Below are positions 26,283 through 34,114 of a DNA stretch of 44,368 bases, in pieces; the first letter of the stretch is position 1; the number at the start of each line of letters is the position of its first letter. The DNA is from an uncultured Pelagibacteraceae bacterium (GTDB lineage: Bacteria; Pseudomonadota; Alphaproteobacteria; Pelagibacterales; Pelagibacteraceae). A program made the translations under genes and the position numbers. Under the pieces are notes generated by a model. The model made no database searches, was not told where the DNA came from, and worked only from the letters and a program-made list of their open reading frames with translations. Location of the stretch: positions 1-44,368 of the forward strand of contig CABXRL010000004.1 in NCBI GenBank assembly GCA_902514605.1, written 5' to 3'.

Positions 26283-27996
26283 AGATCTATCTAGTCCAGC
26301 ATCAAAAGAATTCGAGGAACTTCTCAATAGTCAATTATCAAAAACACAAATTGAAGAAGGAAAAATTATAGAAGGAAAAATTAACAAAATCACTGAAAAA
26401 TTTGTTTTTTTATTTGTAGAAGGTTTAAAAAGTGAGCCAGTATTAGATATCAATGAGTTGAAAAGTATGGGATTAGCTGAGAAAATTATAGTAGGTGAAA
26501 AAATTTCGGTATTACTAGAAAAGATAGAAGATAGGAACGGCGAAGTTTTGGTTTCAGCAAGTAAAGCGCAAAAAATAAAAGGATGGGACAAACTTGTTGA
26601 AGCTTATGAAAAAAATGAACCTATAATGGGAAAAATTACTTCCAAATGTAAAGGTGGGTGCATTGTTGAACACATTGAAACTGGATCGCTAATGTTCTTA
26701 CCGGGGTCTCAGATTAGCGATAAACCATTAAAAGATATTAGTCATTTGATGAATGAACCACAAAAATTTGCATTAATAAAATTAGATAAAATTAGAGGTA
26801 ACGCATGTGTTTCTAGACGAGAGATAATATCTAATTTTAAAAAAGAGGATAAAGCAAAAATTGTTGATAAGTATAAAGTCGGCGATATTATAAAAAACGC
26901 AGAAGTTAAAGGCTATAGTACTTTTGGATGTTTTTTTAATGTAAATGATGAAATAGATGTTTTAGTACACTTACAAGAAATTTCTTATTCTAGAGTAAAT
27001 CATCCAGATGAAGTATTCAATATTGGAGAGAAGCATGACCTAAAAGTAATTTCTGTTGATAAGGAAAAGCTTCAAGTTGGTTGTTCAGTAAAACAATTAT
27101 CTCCAGATCCATTCGAACATATTGAAAATTACGAATTAAATAAAGTCTATAAAGCTAAAGTTATGAAAATTATGGATTTTGGTGCTTTTTGTGAATTAGA
27201 ACCTGGATTGACAACTTTACTTCATTCTAGTGAACTTAGCTGGTCAAAAAAAAGTCCCTCAGCAAAAAAAATGTTTAATGTTGGCGATGAAATTGACTGT
27301 GTCATTACTGAAATAGATAAAGAAAAAAGAAGAGTAGCTATTTCTCACAGATTGACAAAAGATAATCCTTTTGAAACATTTGAAAAAAAATATCCAATAG
27401 ATACTATTCTAGAAGCTGAAGTGATTAATAAAAATGAATATTCCCTTTTCGTAAAAGCCGCAGATGTGGATGTAGACGCATTTTTACACTGTAATGATTT
27501 AACTTATTTAAATAATGGTGAGGAAGAATTATTAAAGTACAAAAAGGGTGATAAATTGAATGTAAAAGTATTGGAAATAAAAACTTCAGATCAAAAAATT
27601 AGGGTAGGACTAAAACAAACACAGCCAGATCCGTTTGATTGGTTTAAAGACAAAAAAATTAATCAAACAATAACAATTAAAATCATTTCTACAGATAATA
27701 AGGGATTAGTGGTTAGACCAGAGGGATGCGAAATGGATTTCATTATTAAAAAATCCCAAATTGCTATTAATGCTGCAGATGCTCGTACTAGTAGGTTTAC
27801 AGGAGGTGAGAAGGTTGATTGTGCAATCGCTGAACTAGATTTAAACAAAAGAAAAGTTTCTCTAAGTATGAAGCTTTTAGAAGAAATTGAAAAAAAAGAA
27901 GCTCTAGATAAATATGGAGCTGAAGGGTCTGGAAAAAACCTCCCTTTTTCGTCACTTTCAGAAGATTTAAAAAAAAAGGGTGAGGATAAAAAATAA
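26269..27996 (+). CDS. rpsA: 30S ribosomal protein S1
   Basis: S1 helps mRNAs bind the 30S subunit, which matters in genomes like this one where many starts lack a Shine-Dalgarno. The 575 residues contain about six S1 RNA-binding repeats; clear repeat starts include GKITSKCKGGCIVEH, KVMKIMDFGAFCELEPGLTTLLHSSELSW and the LQEISYSRVNHPDEVFNIGEKHDLKV region. The start overlaps the cmk 3' end by 14 bp. The order cmk-rpsA-ihfB matches E. coli. The C-terminus is lysine-rich and disordered-looking. Confidence 0.96.
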   Translation: MEIYKDLSSPASKEFEELLNSQLSKTQIEEGKIIEGKINKITEKFVFLFVEGLKSEPVLDINELKSMGLAEKIIVGEKISVLLEKIEDRNGEVLVSASKAQKIKGWDKLVEAYEKNEPIMGKITSKCKGGCIVEHIETGSLMFLPGSQISDKPLKDISHLMNEPQKFALIKLDKIRGNACVSRREIISNFKKEDKAKIVDKYKVGDIIKNAEVKGYSTFGCFFNVNDEIDVLVHLQEISYSRVNHPDEVFNIGEKHDLKVISVDKEKLQVGCSVKQLSPDPFEHIENYELNKVYKAKVMKIMDFGAFCELEPGLTTLLHSSELSWSKKSPSAKKMFNVGDEIDCVITEIDKEKRRVAISHRLTKDNPFETFEKKYPIDTILEAEVINKNEYSLFVKAADVDVDAFLHCNDLTYLNNGEEELLKYKKGDKLNVKVLEIKTSDQKIRVGLKQTQPDPFDWFKDKKINQTITIKIISTDNKGLVVRPEGCEMDFIIKKSQIAINAADARTSRFTGGEKVDCAIAELDLNKRKVSLSMKLLEEIEKKEALDKYGAEGSGKNLPFSSLSEDLKKKGEDKK

Positions 27997-28018
27997 ATAA
28001 TTATTAAGGAATTTATTT

Positions 28019-28312
28019 TTGACTATTGTTAAATCTAAACTTTTAGATCAATTATCAAAAAATTTTCCAAATTTTTTGAAAAGAGATCTTAAGAAGTTCT
28101 CCGATATAATCTTAAAAGAAATCAAGAATACCCTTAAAAGGGGAGAAAGAGTTGAGCTTAGAGGATTTGGAGTATTTTCATCAAAAGTCCAGAAAGCAAG
28201 AATTTCAAGAAACCCTAAAACAGGTGAAAAGGTAAACACACCTGCAAAAAAAACTATACACTTTAAAATGTCTAAAGAAATGTTTAAAAAATTAAATAAT
28301 GAAAATGAATAA
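28019..28312 (+). CDS. ihfB: Integration host factor subunit beta / HU-family protein
   Basis: This 97-residue HU/IHF-family DNA-bending protein has the expected helical N-terminus (LLDQLSKNFPNF), a GERVELRGFGVFSS core and the DNA-minor-groove arm RISRNPKTGEKVNTPAKK. Position directly after rpsA and the sequence around the arm point to IHF beta rather than HU. The start is TTG at 28019, with an AAGGA ribosome site 8 nt upstream; no in-frame ATG gives a complete protein. Its 3' end overlaps pyrF by 14 bp. Confidence 0.9.
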   Translation: MTIVKSKLLDQLSKNFPNFLKRDLKKFSDIILKEIKNTLKRGERVELRGFGVFSSKVQKARISRNPKTGEKVNTPAKKTIHFKMSKEMFKKLNNENE

Positions 28313-28970
28313 AATTTTTGTTGCTTGTGATACGGTTAATATTTCAAAAGTAAAAGAAATAATAAAAAAAACACAAAATAATAAGATTAAAGTAGGCTAT
28401 AAATTTGGATTAGAGTTCTTAAATTCCAAATATGGTAGAAATTTTTTATTAAAGTTAAGAAATAAAACAACTTTTGTTGATTTAAAACTCCATGATATAC
28501 CAAACACATGCATCTCTACAATTAAAGCTATAAAAGACTTGCGACCAGATTACTTAACCATTCATATAAGTTCTGGCTTAAATGCGCTCAAAGTATGTAA
28601 AAAAAATTCTGGTAAAACTAAGCTGACTGGTGTGACAATTTTAACGTCTCTGAATAATAAAGCTTTAAAAGAAATTGGTTTTAATAAACAATTGGAAAAA
28701 TTAGTTTATCATCAAGCAAAATTAGCAAAAAAAGCAAATCTTGATGCTATAGTTTGTAGTCCTCAAGAAGTAAAAATTGTAAAAAAAGTCTTTAACAAAG
28801 AAATAATAACTCCTGGAATTAGATTGAGCTCTAATAATAACGATCAAAAAAGAGTTTTGACACCAAAACAAGCATATAAAAATGGAAGTGATTGGTTAGT
28901 TATTGGAAGACCTATCACTAAAGGCAATATTAAAAAGAATATTCTGTCATTAATTGATCATTTAAGTTAA
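28299..28970 (+). CDS. pyrF: Orotidine 5'-phosphate decarboxylase
   Basis: PyrF makes UMP from OMP, the last step of de novo pyrimidine synthesis. The 223 residues carry the catalytic D-x-K-x-x-D array (D61, K63, D66 in FVDLKLHDIPNT), an upstream substrate lysine (KVGYKFG), and the C-terminal phosphate-binding DWLVIGRPITK block. Either ATG28299 or ATG28305 could be the start; both overlap ihfB. Being next to trpF is common in Alphaproteobacteria. It joins trpF by a TAATG overlap. Confidence 0.95.
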   Translation: MKMNKIFVACDTVNISKVKEIIKKTQNNKIKVGYKFGLEFLNSKYGRNFLLKLRNKTTFVDLKLHDIPNTCISTIKAIKDLRPDYLTIHISSGLNALKVCKKNSGKTKLTGVTILTSLNNKALKEIGFNKQLEKLVYHQAKLAKKANLDAIVCSPQEVKIVKKVFNKEIITPGIRLSSNNNDQKRVLTPKQAYKNGSDWLVIGRPITKGNIKKNILSLIDHLS

Positions 28971-29599
28971 TGATACTAAAATCAAAAATTTGCGGAGTTT
29001 CGGACACAAAAACTTTAGAATTTTTAGTTAATCATAACTATTCCCCAGAATTTATTGGTTTTATAGTTAATTATCCAAAATCTAAAAGGTATGTTAACAA
29101 AGAAAAACTAAAAAAATTACTTAAAATTGAAAAAAAAAAATCTTTATACGTAGCTGTATTAGTCAATCCAAAAAAAAAAATTCTCGAGGAAATTAAAGAT
29201 TTACCTTTTGACTATTATCAGCTTTACGATTGCAGCTTTACAGAAACAGATTTTATTAAAAAAGAATATGATAAAAAAATTATTACAGCCATTACAGTGA
29301 GAAATGCACAAGATGTCAAAAAATATAAATTCTATAAAGATATAGCAGACATATATCTATTTGATAGTAAGGGTTATGAAAAAAGTATGTCTTTCAATCA
29401 TTCATATATTAAAGAAATCAATTTTGATAAAGAAGTAATGTTGGCAGGTGATATTCAAATAAATGATGCTCTTGAAAAATATAAGAAATTAGCAGATATA
29501 ATAGATATATCTGGAGGACTAGAGTCTTTTGGATTAAAAGATATTTCCAAAATAGAAATTTTTTTAAATAAAATGCAAAACTTAAATAATGAAAATTAA
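28970..29599 (+). CDS. trpF: Phosphoribosylanthranilate isomerase
   Basis: TrpF performs the Amadori rearrangement of phosphoribosylanthranilate to CdRP in tryptophan synthesis. The 209 residues contain the catalytic cysteine in KICG (residues 6-9), the catalytic aspartate in YLFDSKG, and the C-terminal phosphate-binding block DISGGLESFGLKD (usual D.SSGVE...G.KD). The sequence is diverged and lysine-rich but the (beta/alpha)8 motif order is complete. Its 3' end overlaps trpB by 11 bp. TrpC, D, E and G are not in this window. Confidence 0.93.
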   Translation: MILKSKICGVSDTKTLEFLVNHNYSPEFIGFIVNYPKSKRYVNKEKLKKLLKIEKKKSLYVAVLVNPKKKILEEIKDLPFDYYQLYDCSFTETDFIKKEYDKKIITAITVRNAQDVKKYKFYKDIADIYLFDSKGYEKSMSFNHSYIKEINFDKEVMLAGDIQINDALEKYKKLADIIDISGGLESFGLKDISKIEIFLNKMQNLNNEN

Positions 29600-30818
29600 A
29601 AAAAATATACCTTTAATTGATCAGCACGATAAATTTGGATTCTGGGGTGGAAAGTTTGGAGGCAGTTTCATACCTGAAACTCTTAAAAAACCAGTAGAAG
29701 ATCTCACAAATGAATTCAAAAAACTTAGAAAAGACCAAAAATTTATCAAAAAAAGGGATTTTTATTTTAAAAATTATGTAGGATCACCAACTTCTTTTAC
29801 AAAACTGGAAAATTTATCGAGTTATTTAAATGGAGCACAAATTTGGACAAAAGTAGTCTCTGAAGCAAATGGTGGAGCTCATAAAATATATAATGCAACA
29901 GTTCATGCTCTCATTTGTAAAGCTATGGGGAAAAAATATATCATCGGTGATACTGGGGCAGGATATGCAGGTAAAATGCTAAGTATGGCTGCAAAAAAAT
30001 TTGGCTTAAAGTGCAAGATTTTTATGGGGGCAAAAGACATGAAAAGACAAAAGCCAAATTGTGATGCTATCAGAAAGAATGGTGCAGAAATTGTGCCTGT
30101 TTATTCTGGTAGCCAAACTTTAGTTGATGCTGTTAGTGAATGTATGAGATATTGGGTTTCTAATTGTGATAATACTCATATGTGTGTTGGTTCTACAGTT
30201 GGCCCAAATATTTTTGTTAAAATTTGTGGTTGGAGTACAGCTCAAATTTCAAGAGAGTTAAAAAATCAATTAAAAAGAAAATTCAAAAAAATTCCAAAAA
30301 AATTAAAGCTAATAAACTGTGTTGGCGGTGGAAGTTCAGCATATGGATTTTGGAGTGAATTTATTGATTATAATAAAAAACACGTTGAATTAATAGGTGT
30401 GGAAGCTGGAGGTCCAAAAAAATCATTGTTACATGCCGCACCTTTAAGCAGAAATGCTAAGATCGGGGTTTTACATGGAGCAGCCTCATATGTTTGTCAG
30501 GATAAAGAGGGCCAAATTCATGAAACAGAATCAATAAGTGCTGGACTTGATTATCCAGGAGTAAGTCCAATTCATTGTTTTTTAAAAGATACCAAAAGAG
30601 CAAGATATACTTATGCAACCGATGAGGAAGCTTTGGATGCATATCAGTTAGTGACTAAATTTGAGAAACTTAGTCCAAGCCTTGAGCCAAGTCATGCTTT
30701 TGCAGAAGCTATCAAAATTGCACCTAAATTAAGCAAAGATACAATTATAATTGTAAACTCATGTGGTGATGCCAAGAAAGACAGAGATATTTTAAGAGAA
30801 AGATTGGGTAAGGATTAA
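29589..30818 (+). CDS. trpB: Tryptophan synthase beta chain with divergent active site
   Basis: TrpB is the PLP enzyme joining indole and serine. The 409 residues align along the whole family, and the Schiff-base pair H98-K99 (AHKIYN), the phosphate cup VGGGSSAYG (245-253), SISAGLDYPGVSP and E366 (LEPSHA) are kept. However, the canonical AETGAGQHG block reads GDTGAGYAG: catalytic Glu109 (Salmonella numbering) becomes D121, Gln114 becomes Y126 and His115 becomes A127. The NLSGRGDKD block becomes NSCGDAKKD (390-398). It is followed by trpA with a TAATG overlap, so the pair probably works as a complex. A changed specificity cannot be excluded. Confidence 0.9.
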   Translation: MKIKKNIPLIDQHDKFGFWGGKFGGSFIPETLKKPVEDLTNEFKKLRKDQKFIKKRDFYFKNYVGSPTSFTKLENLSSYLNGAQIWTKVVSEANGGAHKIYNATVHALICKAMGKKYIIGDTGAGYAGKMLSMAAKKFGLKCKIFMGAKDMKRQKPNCDAIRKNGAEIVPVYSGSQTLVDAVSECMRYWVSNCDNTHMCVGSTVGPNIFVKICGWSTAQISRELKNQLKRKFKKIPKKLKLINCVGGGSSAYGFWSEFIDYNKKHVELIGVEAGGPKKSLLHAAPLSRNAKIGVLHGAASYVCQDKEGQIHETESISAGLDYPGVSPIHCFLKDTKRARYTYATDEEALDAYQLVTKFEKLSPSLEPSHAFAEAIKIAPKLSKDTIIIVNSCGDAKKDRDILRERLGKD

Positions 30819-31621
30819 TGAAAAATTTATTAATCAATGATTCTTTCGAAACTGCAAAAAAAGAAAATAGACCTGCTCTTCTTACCTATACTGTGGCAGG
30901 TGACTATACAAAAAAAAAATCTTTGGAAATTTTAAAATCTATATCTGATTATGCAGATATTTGTGAATTAGGATTTCCTCATAACACTCCTATTGCTGAT
31001 GGTGGTCAAATTCAAACTAGTTCTTACAGAGCAATTAAAAATGGAATAAAAATAAATGATGTATTTTCAATTGTAAGCAATTTTAAAAAATCAAAGAAAA
31101 ATAAACCAATTATTTTAATGGGATACTACAATATGGTTTATCAATACAATGAAGATAAATTCATTTCAATGTGTAAAAAGGCAAAAGTAGATGGTTTAAT
31201 TATTGTTGACTTGCCTTACCCTGAAAACAAAATTTTCTCGTCTAAATGTAAAAAAAATAATATTAATTTCATTCAATTAATTTCACCAACTACTTCAAAA
31301 TCAAGATTAAGAAAGATTATTAATGACTCACATGATATGATCTATTATATAAGTATGTTGTCTACCACTGGAGGGAAGCTAAAAGTTTCAGCAAAAGAGA
31401 TAATTAAACAATACCAAAAAATTAAAAATCAAAATAAATCCAAAAATGTAGTAATTGGATTCGGAATTACTGAAAAAACGATAAAATCTCTAAAAAAAGC
31501 TGATGGATTGGTGGTTGGAAGTGCTATTTGTAAGGAAATTACAAGATCTATTAAAAAAAGACAAAATGCGGTCACAAATGTTAATAATCTGGTGAAGAAA
31601 TTAAAAAATAAAATTAAATGA
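30818..31621 (+). CDS. trpA: Tryptophan synthase alpha chain
   Basis: TrpA cleaves indole-glycerol phosphate to indole, which tunnels to TrpB. The 267 residues keep the catalytic E50 (ELGFP) and D61 (IADG), equivalent to Glu49 and Asp60 of Salmonella. The loop between them, normally PFSDPLADGP, reads PHNTPIADGG, losing the Ser-Asp pair that touches TrpB. The mobile loop normally GVTG appears as STTGG. The phosphate site GFGI and VVGSAI are intact. It is diverged in the same places where it meets the unusual TrpB. It overlaps accD as ATGA. Confidence 0.93.
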   Translation: MKNLLINDSFETAKKENRPALLTYTVAGDYTKKKSLEILKSISDYADICELGFPHNTPIADGGQIQTSSYRAIKNGIKINDVFSIVSNFKKSKKNKPIILMGYYNMVYQYNEDKFISMCKKAKVDGLIIVDLPYPENKIFSSKCKKNNINFIQLISPTTSKSRLRKIINDSHDMIYYISMLSTTGGKLKVSAKEIIKQYQKIKNQNKSKNVVIGFGITEKTIKSLKKADGLVVGSAICKEITRSIKKRQNAVTNVNNLVKKLKNKIK

Positions 31622-32547
31622 ACTGGATTACCAAAATAATTAAGGCAGGTGAAAAAATAAAAACTGCCATTCATAAAAGAGCAACAAAAGCCGATATCGC
31701 GAATAGTGATTGGACATCTTGTTGCAAAGGTCCAATACTAAAAAAAGAATTTGAACAAAATTTGTGGGTTTGTCCAGATTGTAACAAACACCTTAGAATA
31801 ACTCCTAAACAGAGATTTGATATTTTGTTTGGTAAAAATAATTATGAGATATTGAATACACCAATACCAAACGATGATCCATTGAATTGGTCGGATTCTA
31901 AACCCTACAAAGAGAGATTAAAAACTGCTAGAAAAAATACTGGTATGAACTGTGGAATGATGGTTGCATGTGGAATAATTCATGACATTAAAATTACATC
32001 AGTTGCATCAGATTTTAATTTTTTGGGGGCCTCCATGGCAGCTGCGGAAGGTGAGGCTTTTTTATATGGTGTACAATATGCGATAGAAAACCAAACTCCT
32101 TTTTTATGTATCAGTGCTGGTGGAGGGATGAGGATGATGGAAAGTCTTATTTCTTTGTCTCAAATGACAAGAACCACTATTGCAATCAGTGAGCTAAAAA
32201 AAAATAATCTACCTTACTTGGTTTGTATAACTGATCCAACAGCTGGAGGAATTACAGCATCATATGCGATGCTAGGAGATATACATTTGGCTGAACCAGG
32301 TGCGTTAATTGCTTTTGCGGGTGCTCGAGTTATTCAAGGAACTGTCAAAGAGGAATTGCCTGAAGGTTTTCAAAAAAGTGAATATTTAGAAAAAACTGGA
32401 TTTGTTGATTTAATAGTAAATAGAAAAGATCTTTCAGAAAAAATAGGTACTTTATTATCGATATTGTTAAAGAAAAATTCAGTTATAAGCACTGATGAAA
32501 ATGAAACTACAAAAGATACTCAGTCGCTTTCAAAAGTTGCATCCTAA
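31618..32547 (+). CDS. accD: Acetyl-CoA carboxylase carboxyltransferase subunit beta
   Basis: AccD pairs with AccA in the carboxyltransferase. The 309 residues show the crotonase-like core (SDFNFLGASMAAAEGEAF, SAGGGMRMMESLISLSQM, DPTAGGITASYAMLGD, GARVIQGTVKEELPEGFQ). The N-terminal zinc ribbon is altered: the second CxxC is present (C52, C55) but the first pair is adjacent (C35-C36) instead of CPxC. The trpFBA-accD-folC order is the classic alphaproteobacterial arrangement. The end overlaps the folC start by 53 bp. Confidence 0.96.
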   Translation: MNWITKIIKAGEKIKTAIHKRATKADIANSDWTSCCKGPILKKEFEQNLWVCPDCNKHLRITPKQRFDILFGKNNYEILNTPIPNDDPLNWSDSKPYKERLKTARKNTGMNCGMMVACGIIHDIKITSVASDFNFLGASMAAAEGEAFLYGVQYAIENQTPFLCISAGGGMRMMESLISLSQMTRTTIAISELKKNNLPYLVCITDPTAGGITASYAMLGDIHLAEPGALIAFAGARVIQGTVKEELPEGFQKSEYLEKTGFVDLIVNRKDLSEKIGTLLSILLKKNSVISTDENETTKDTQSLSKVAS

Positions 32548-33766
32548 AGAAATTGATCTTAGCCTAGATCGTATAAAAAATTTATGTACGAAATTAGGTA
32601 ACCCTCAAGATAAGATTAGAGCAATTTCTGTTGTTGGAACAAATGGTAAAAATTCGACTATTCAAGCTTGTTATTCAATTTTAAAAGAAGCTCAGATTAA
32701 ATGTAATGTTTATACAAGCCCCCATATACAAAAGATAAATGAGAGATTTATCTTCGACAACGAAGAAATATCTGATAATGAATTGGCTGCTCTTTTTGAG
32801 AAAGTGGAAGAAATTAATGAAAACCAACCCATAACATTTTTTGAAATATTGACAGCATGTTTCTTTTACAAGGCTTCTGAGTATCCAGATAATATTAATC
32901 TTATTGAGTCTGGATTATTTTTTAGATTTGATGCAACAAACATCTTAAAAAAAAATTTAGCTAGTATTATAACATCAATTAGTAAAGATCATTTTGATTG
33001 GCTGCCAAGTACTGAACAAACCATTGAAAAAATTGTATTTGAAAAAACTTCTGCCTTATTAAATTCAAATATCATTGTGGCAAAACAAAATAACAAAAAT
33101 ACAATGAGTATAATTAAAAAGACTATTGAAAAAAATAAATCAAATAAGATCTATTATGATAAAGAGTTTTACTACTCTAAAAATAATGATAATTCATTTT
33201 ATTTTGAGGATAAGAAAGGTTGTATAAATTTACCAAAACCTAATGTTTTAGGTCAATTTCAATTAGAAAATATTTCGACTGCAATAGCAACATTAAGAAT
33301 ACTTAATTTAGGTATTACGGATGATCATATTAAAAATGGTATTCAAAAAATAAATAATTTTGGAAGACTTCAGCTTATTAAATCAGGTAAATTAAAAAAT
33401 TTAGTAAAAGATAGTATACTTCTGGTATCTGGTGACCATAATGAAGATGGAGCAAGAGTATTGAATGAATATCTTGATAGTTTAAATTGTAATAAACATC
33501 TTATAATTGGTATGATGGCCAATAAAGACCATAAAAAATATATTAGTTATTTTAAAAATATTTCTTCAATAACTACAGTTGATATCCCAAATCAACCTAA
33601 TGCGATTCCTGGAAAAAAATTAGAGGATAAATTCAGAAATTTTTCAAACCTAAATTATAAAGAAAGTATCGAAAAAGCAATCAAATCTAAAGAATTAAAA
33701 AAAGGAGATCTATTATTAATCACAGGATCACTTTACCTGTGCGGAGAAGTGTTAAATCTAAATTAG
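32495..33766 (+). CDS. folC: Folylpolyglutamate / dihydrofolate synthase
   Basis: FolC adds glutamates to folates and usually also makes dihydrofolate. The 423 residues carry the ATP loop GTNGKNST (48-55; usual GTNGKGS), a TSPHIQKINERF block, and SKDHFDWL (usual D H . . . L G). The C-terminal Mur-ligase-like domain contains DGAHNP-type GDHNEDG. The ATG at 32495 (or 32501) lies inside accD. A start after accD would remove the conserved IDLSLDRIKNLCTKLGNP region, so the 53-bp overlap appears real. Confidence 0.92.
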   Translation: MKMKLQKILSRFQKLHPKEIDLSLDRIKNLCTKLGNPQDKIRAISVVGTNGKNSTIQACYSILKEAQIKCNVYTSPHIQKINERFIFDNEEISDNELAALFEKVEEINENQPITFFEILTACFFYKASEYPDNINLIESGLFFRFDATNILKKNLASIITSISKDHFDWLPSTEQTIEKIVFEKTSALLNSNIIVAKQNNKNTMSIIKKTIEKNKSNKIYYDKEFYYSKNNDNSFYFEDKKGCINLPKPNVLGQFQLENISTAIATLRILNLGITDDHIKNGIQKINNFGRLQLIKSGKLKNLVKDSILLVSGDHNEDGARVLNEYLDSLNCNKHLIIGMMANKDHKKYISYFKNISSITTVDIPNQPNAIPGKKLEDKFRNFSNLNYKESIEKAIKSKELKKGDLLLITGSLYLCGEVLNLN

Positions 33767-34080
33767 ATATTTTTATCTAAAAATTCTTTCATGTGACTTT
33801 CAGGAACGCCACCTACTTTTCTATCTACTTCTACCCCTTTTTTATAAATAATTACAGTGGGAACACCTCTGATACCAGCTGCACTACCTGTGTTTATTCC
33901 TCCATCCTCAATGTCAGCATAATAAAATCCTGCTTTATCTTTATATTCTCCAGCCAATTTATCCATAACTGGTTTTAAAGTTTTACAAGGTCCACACCAA
34001 GCAGCACTAAATTGAATTACTGACACATCCTCATTTTTGATTTTACTATCAAAATCTTCGTCTTTAAAATCTACAAGCAT
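33763..34080 (-). CDS. trxA: Thioredoxin
   Basis: This cytoplasmic dithiol/disulfide protein has 105 residues. The redox site is AAWCGPCKTLKP, followed by the YYADIEDGG strand and the cis-proline segment GVPTVIIYKKG. No signal peptide is present. The C-terminal VGGVPESHMKEFLDKNI matches the family. It lies 34 bp after the ExoI-family gene on the same strand, and its stop overlaps the folC stop. Confidence 0.94.
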   Translation of the reverse strand: MLVDFKDEDFDSKIKNEDVSVIQFSAAWCGPCKTLKPVMDKLAGEYKDKAGFYYADIEDGGINTGSAAGIRGVPTVIIYKKGVEVDRKVGGVPESHMKEFLDKNI

Positions 34081-34114
34081 TAACTCTTTCTAATAATAAG
34101 TTTATATATGTCAA

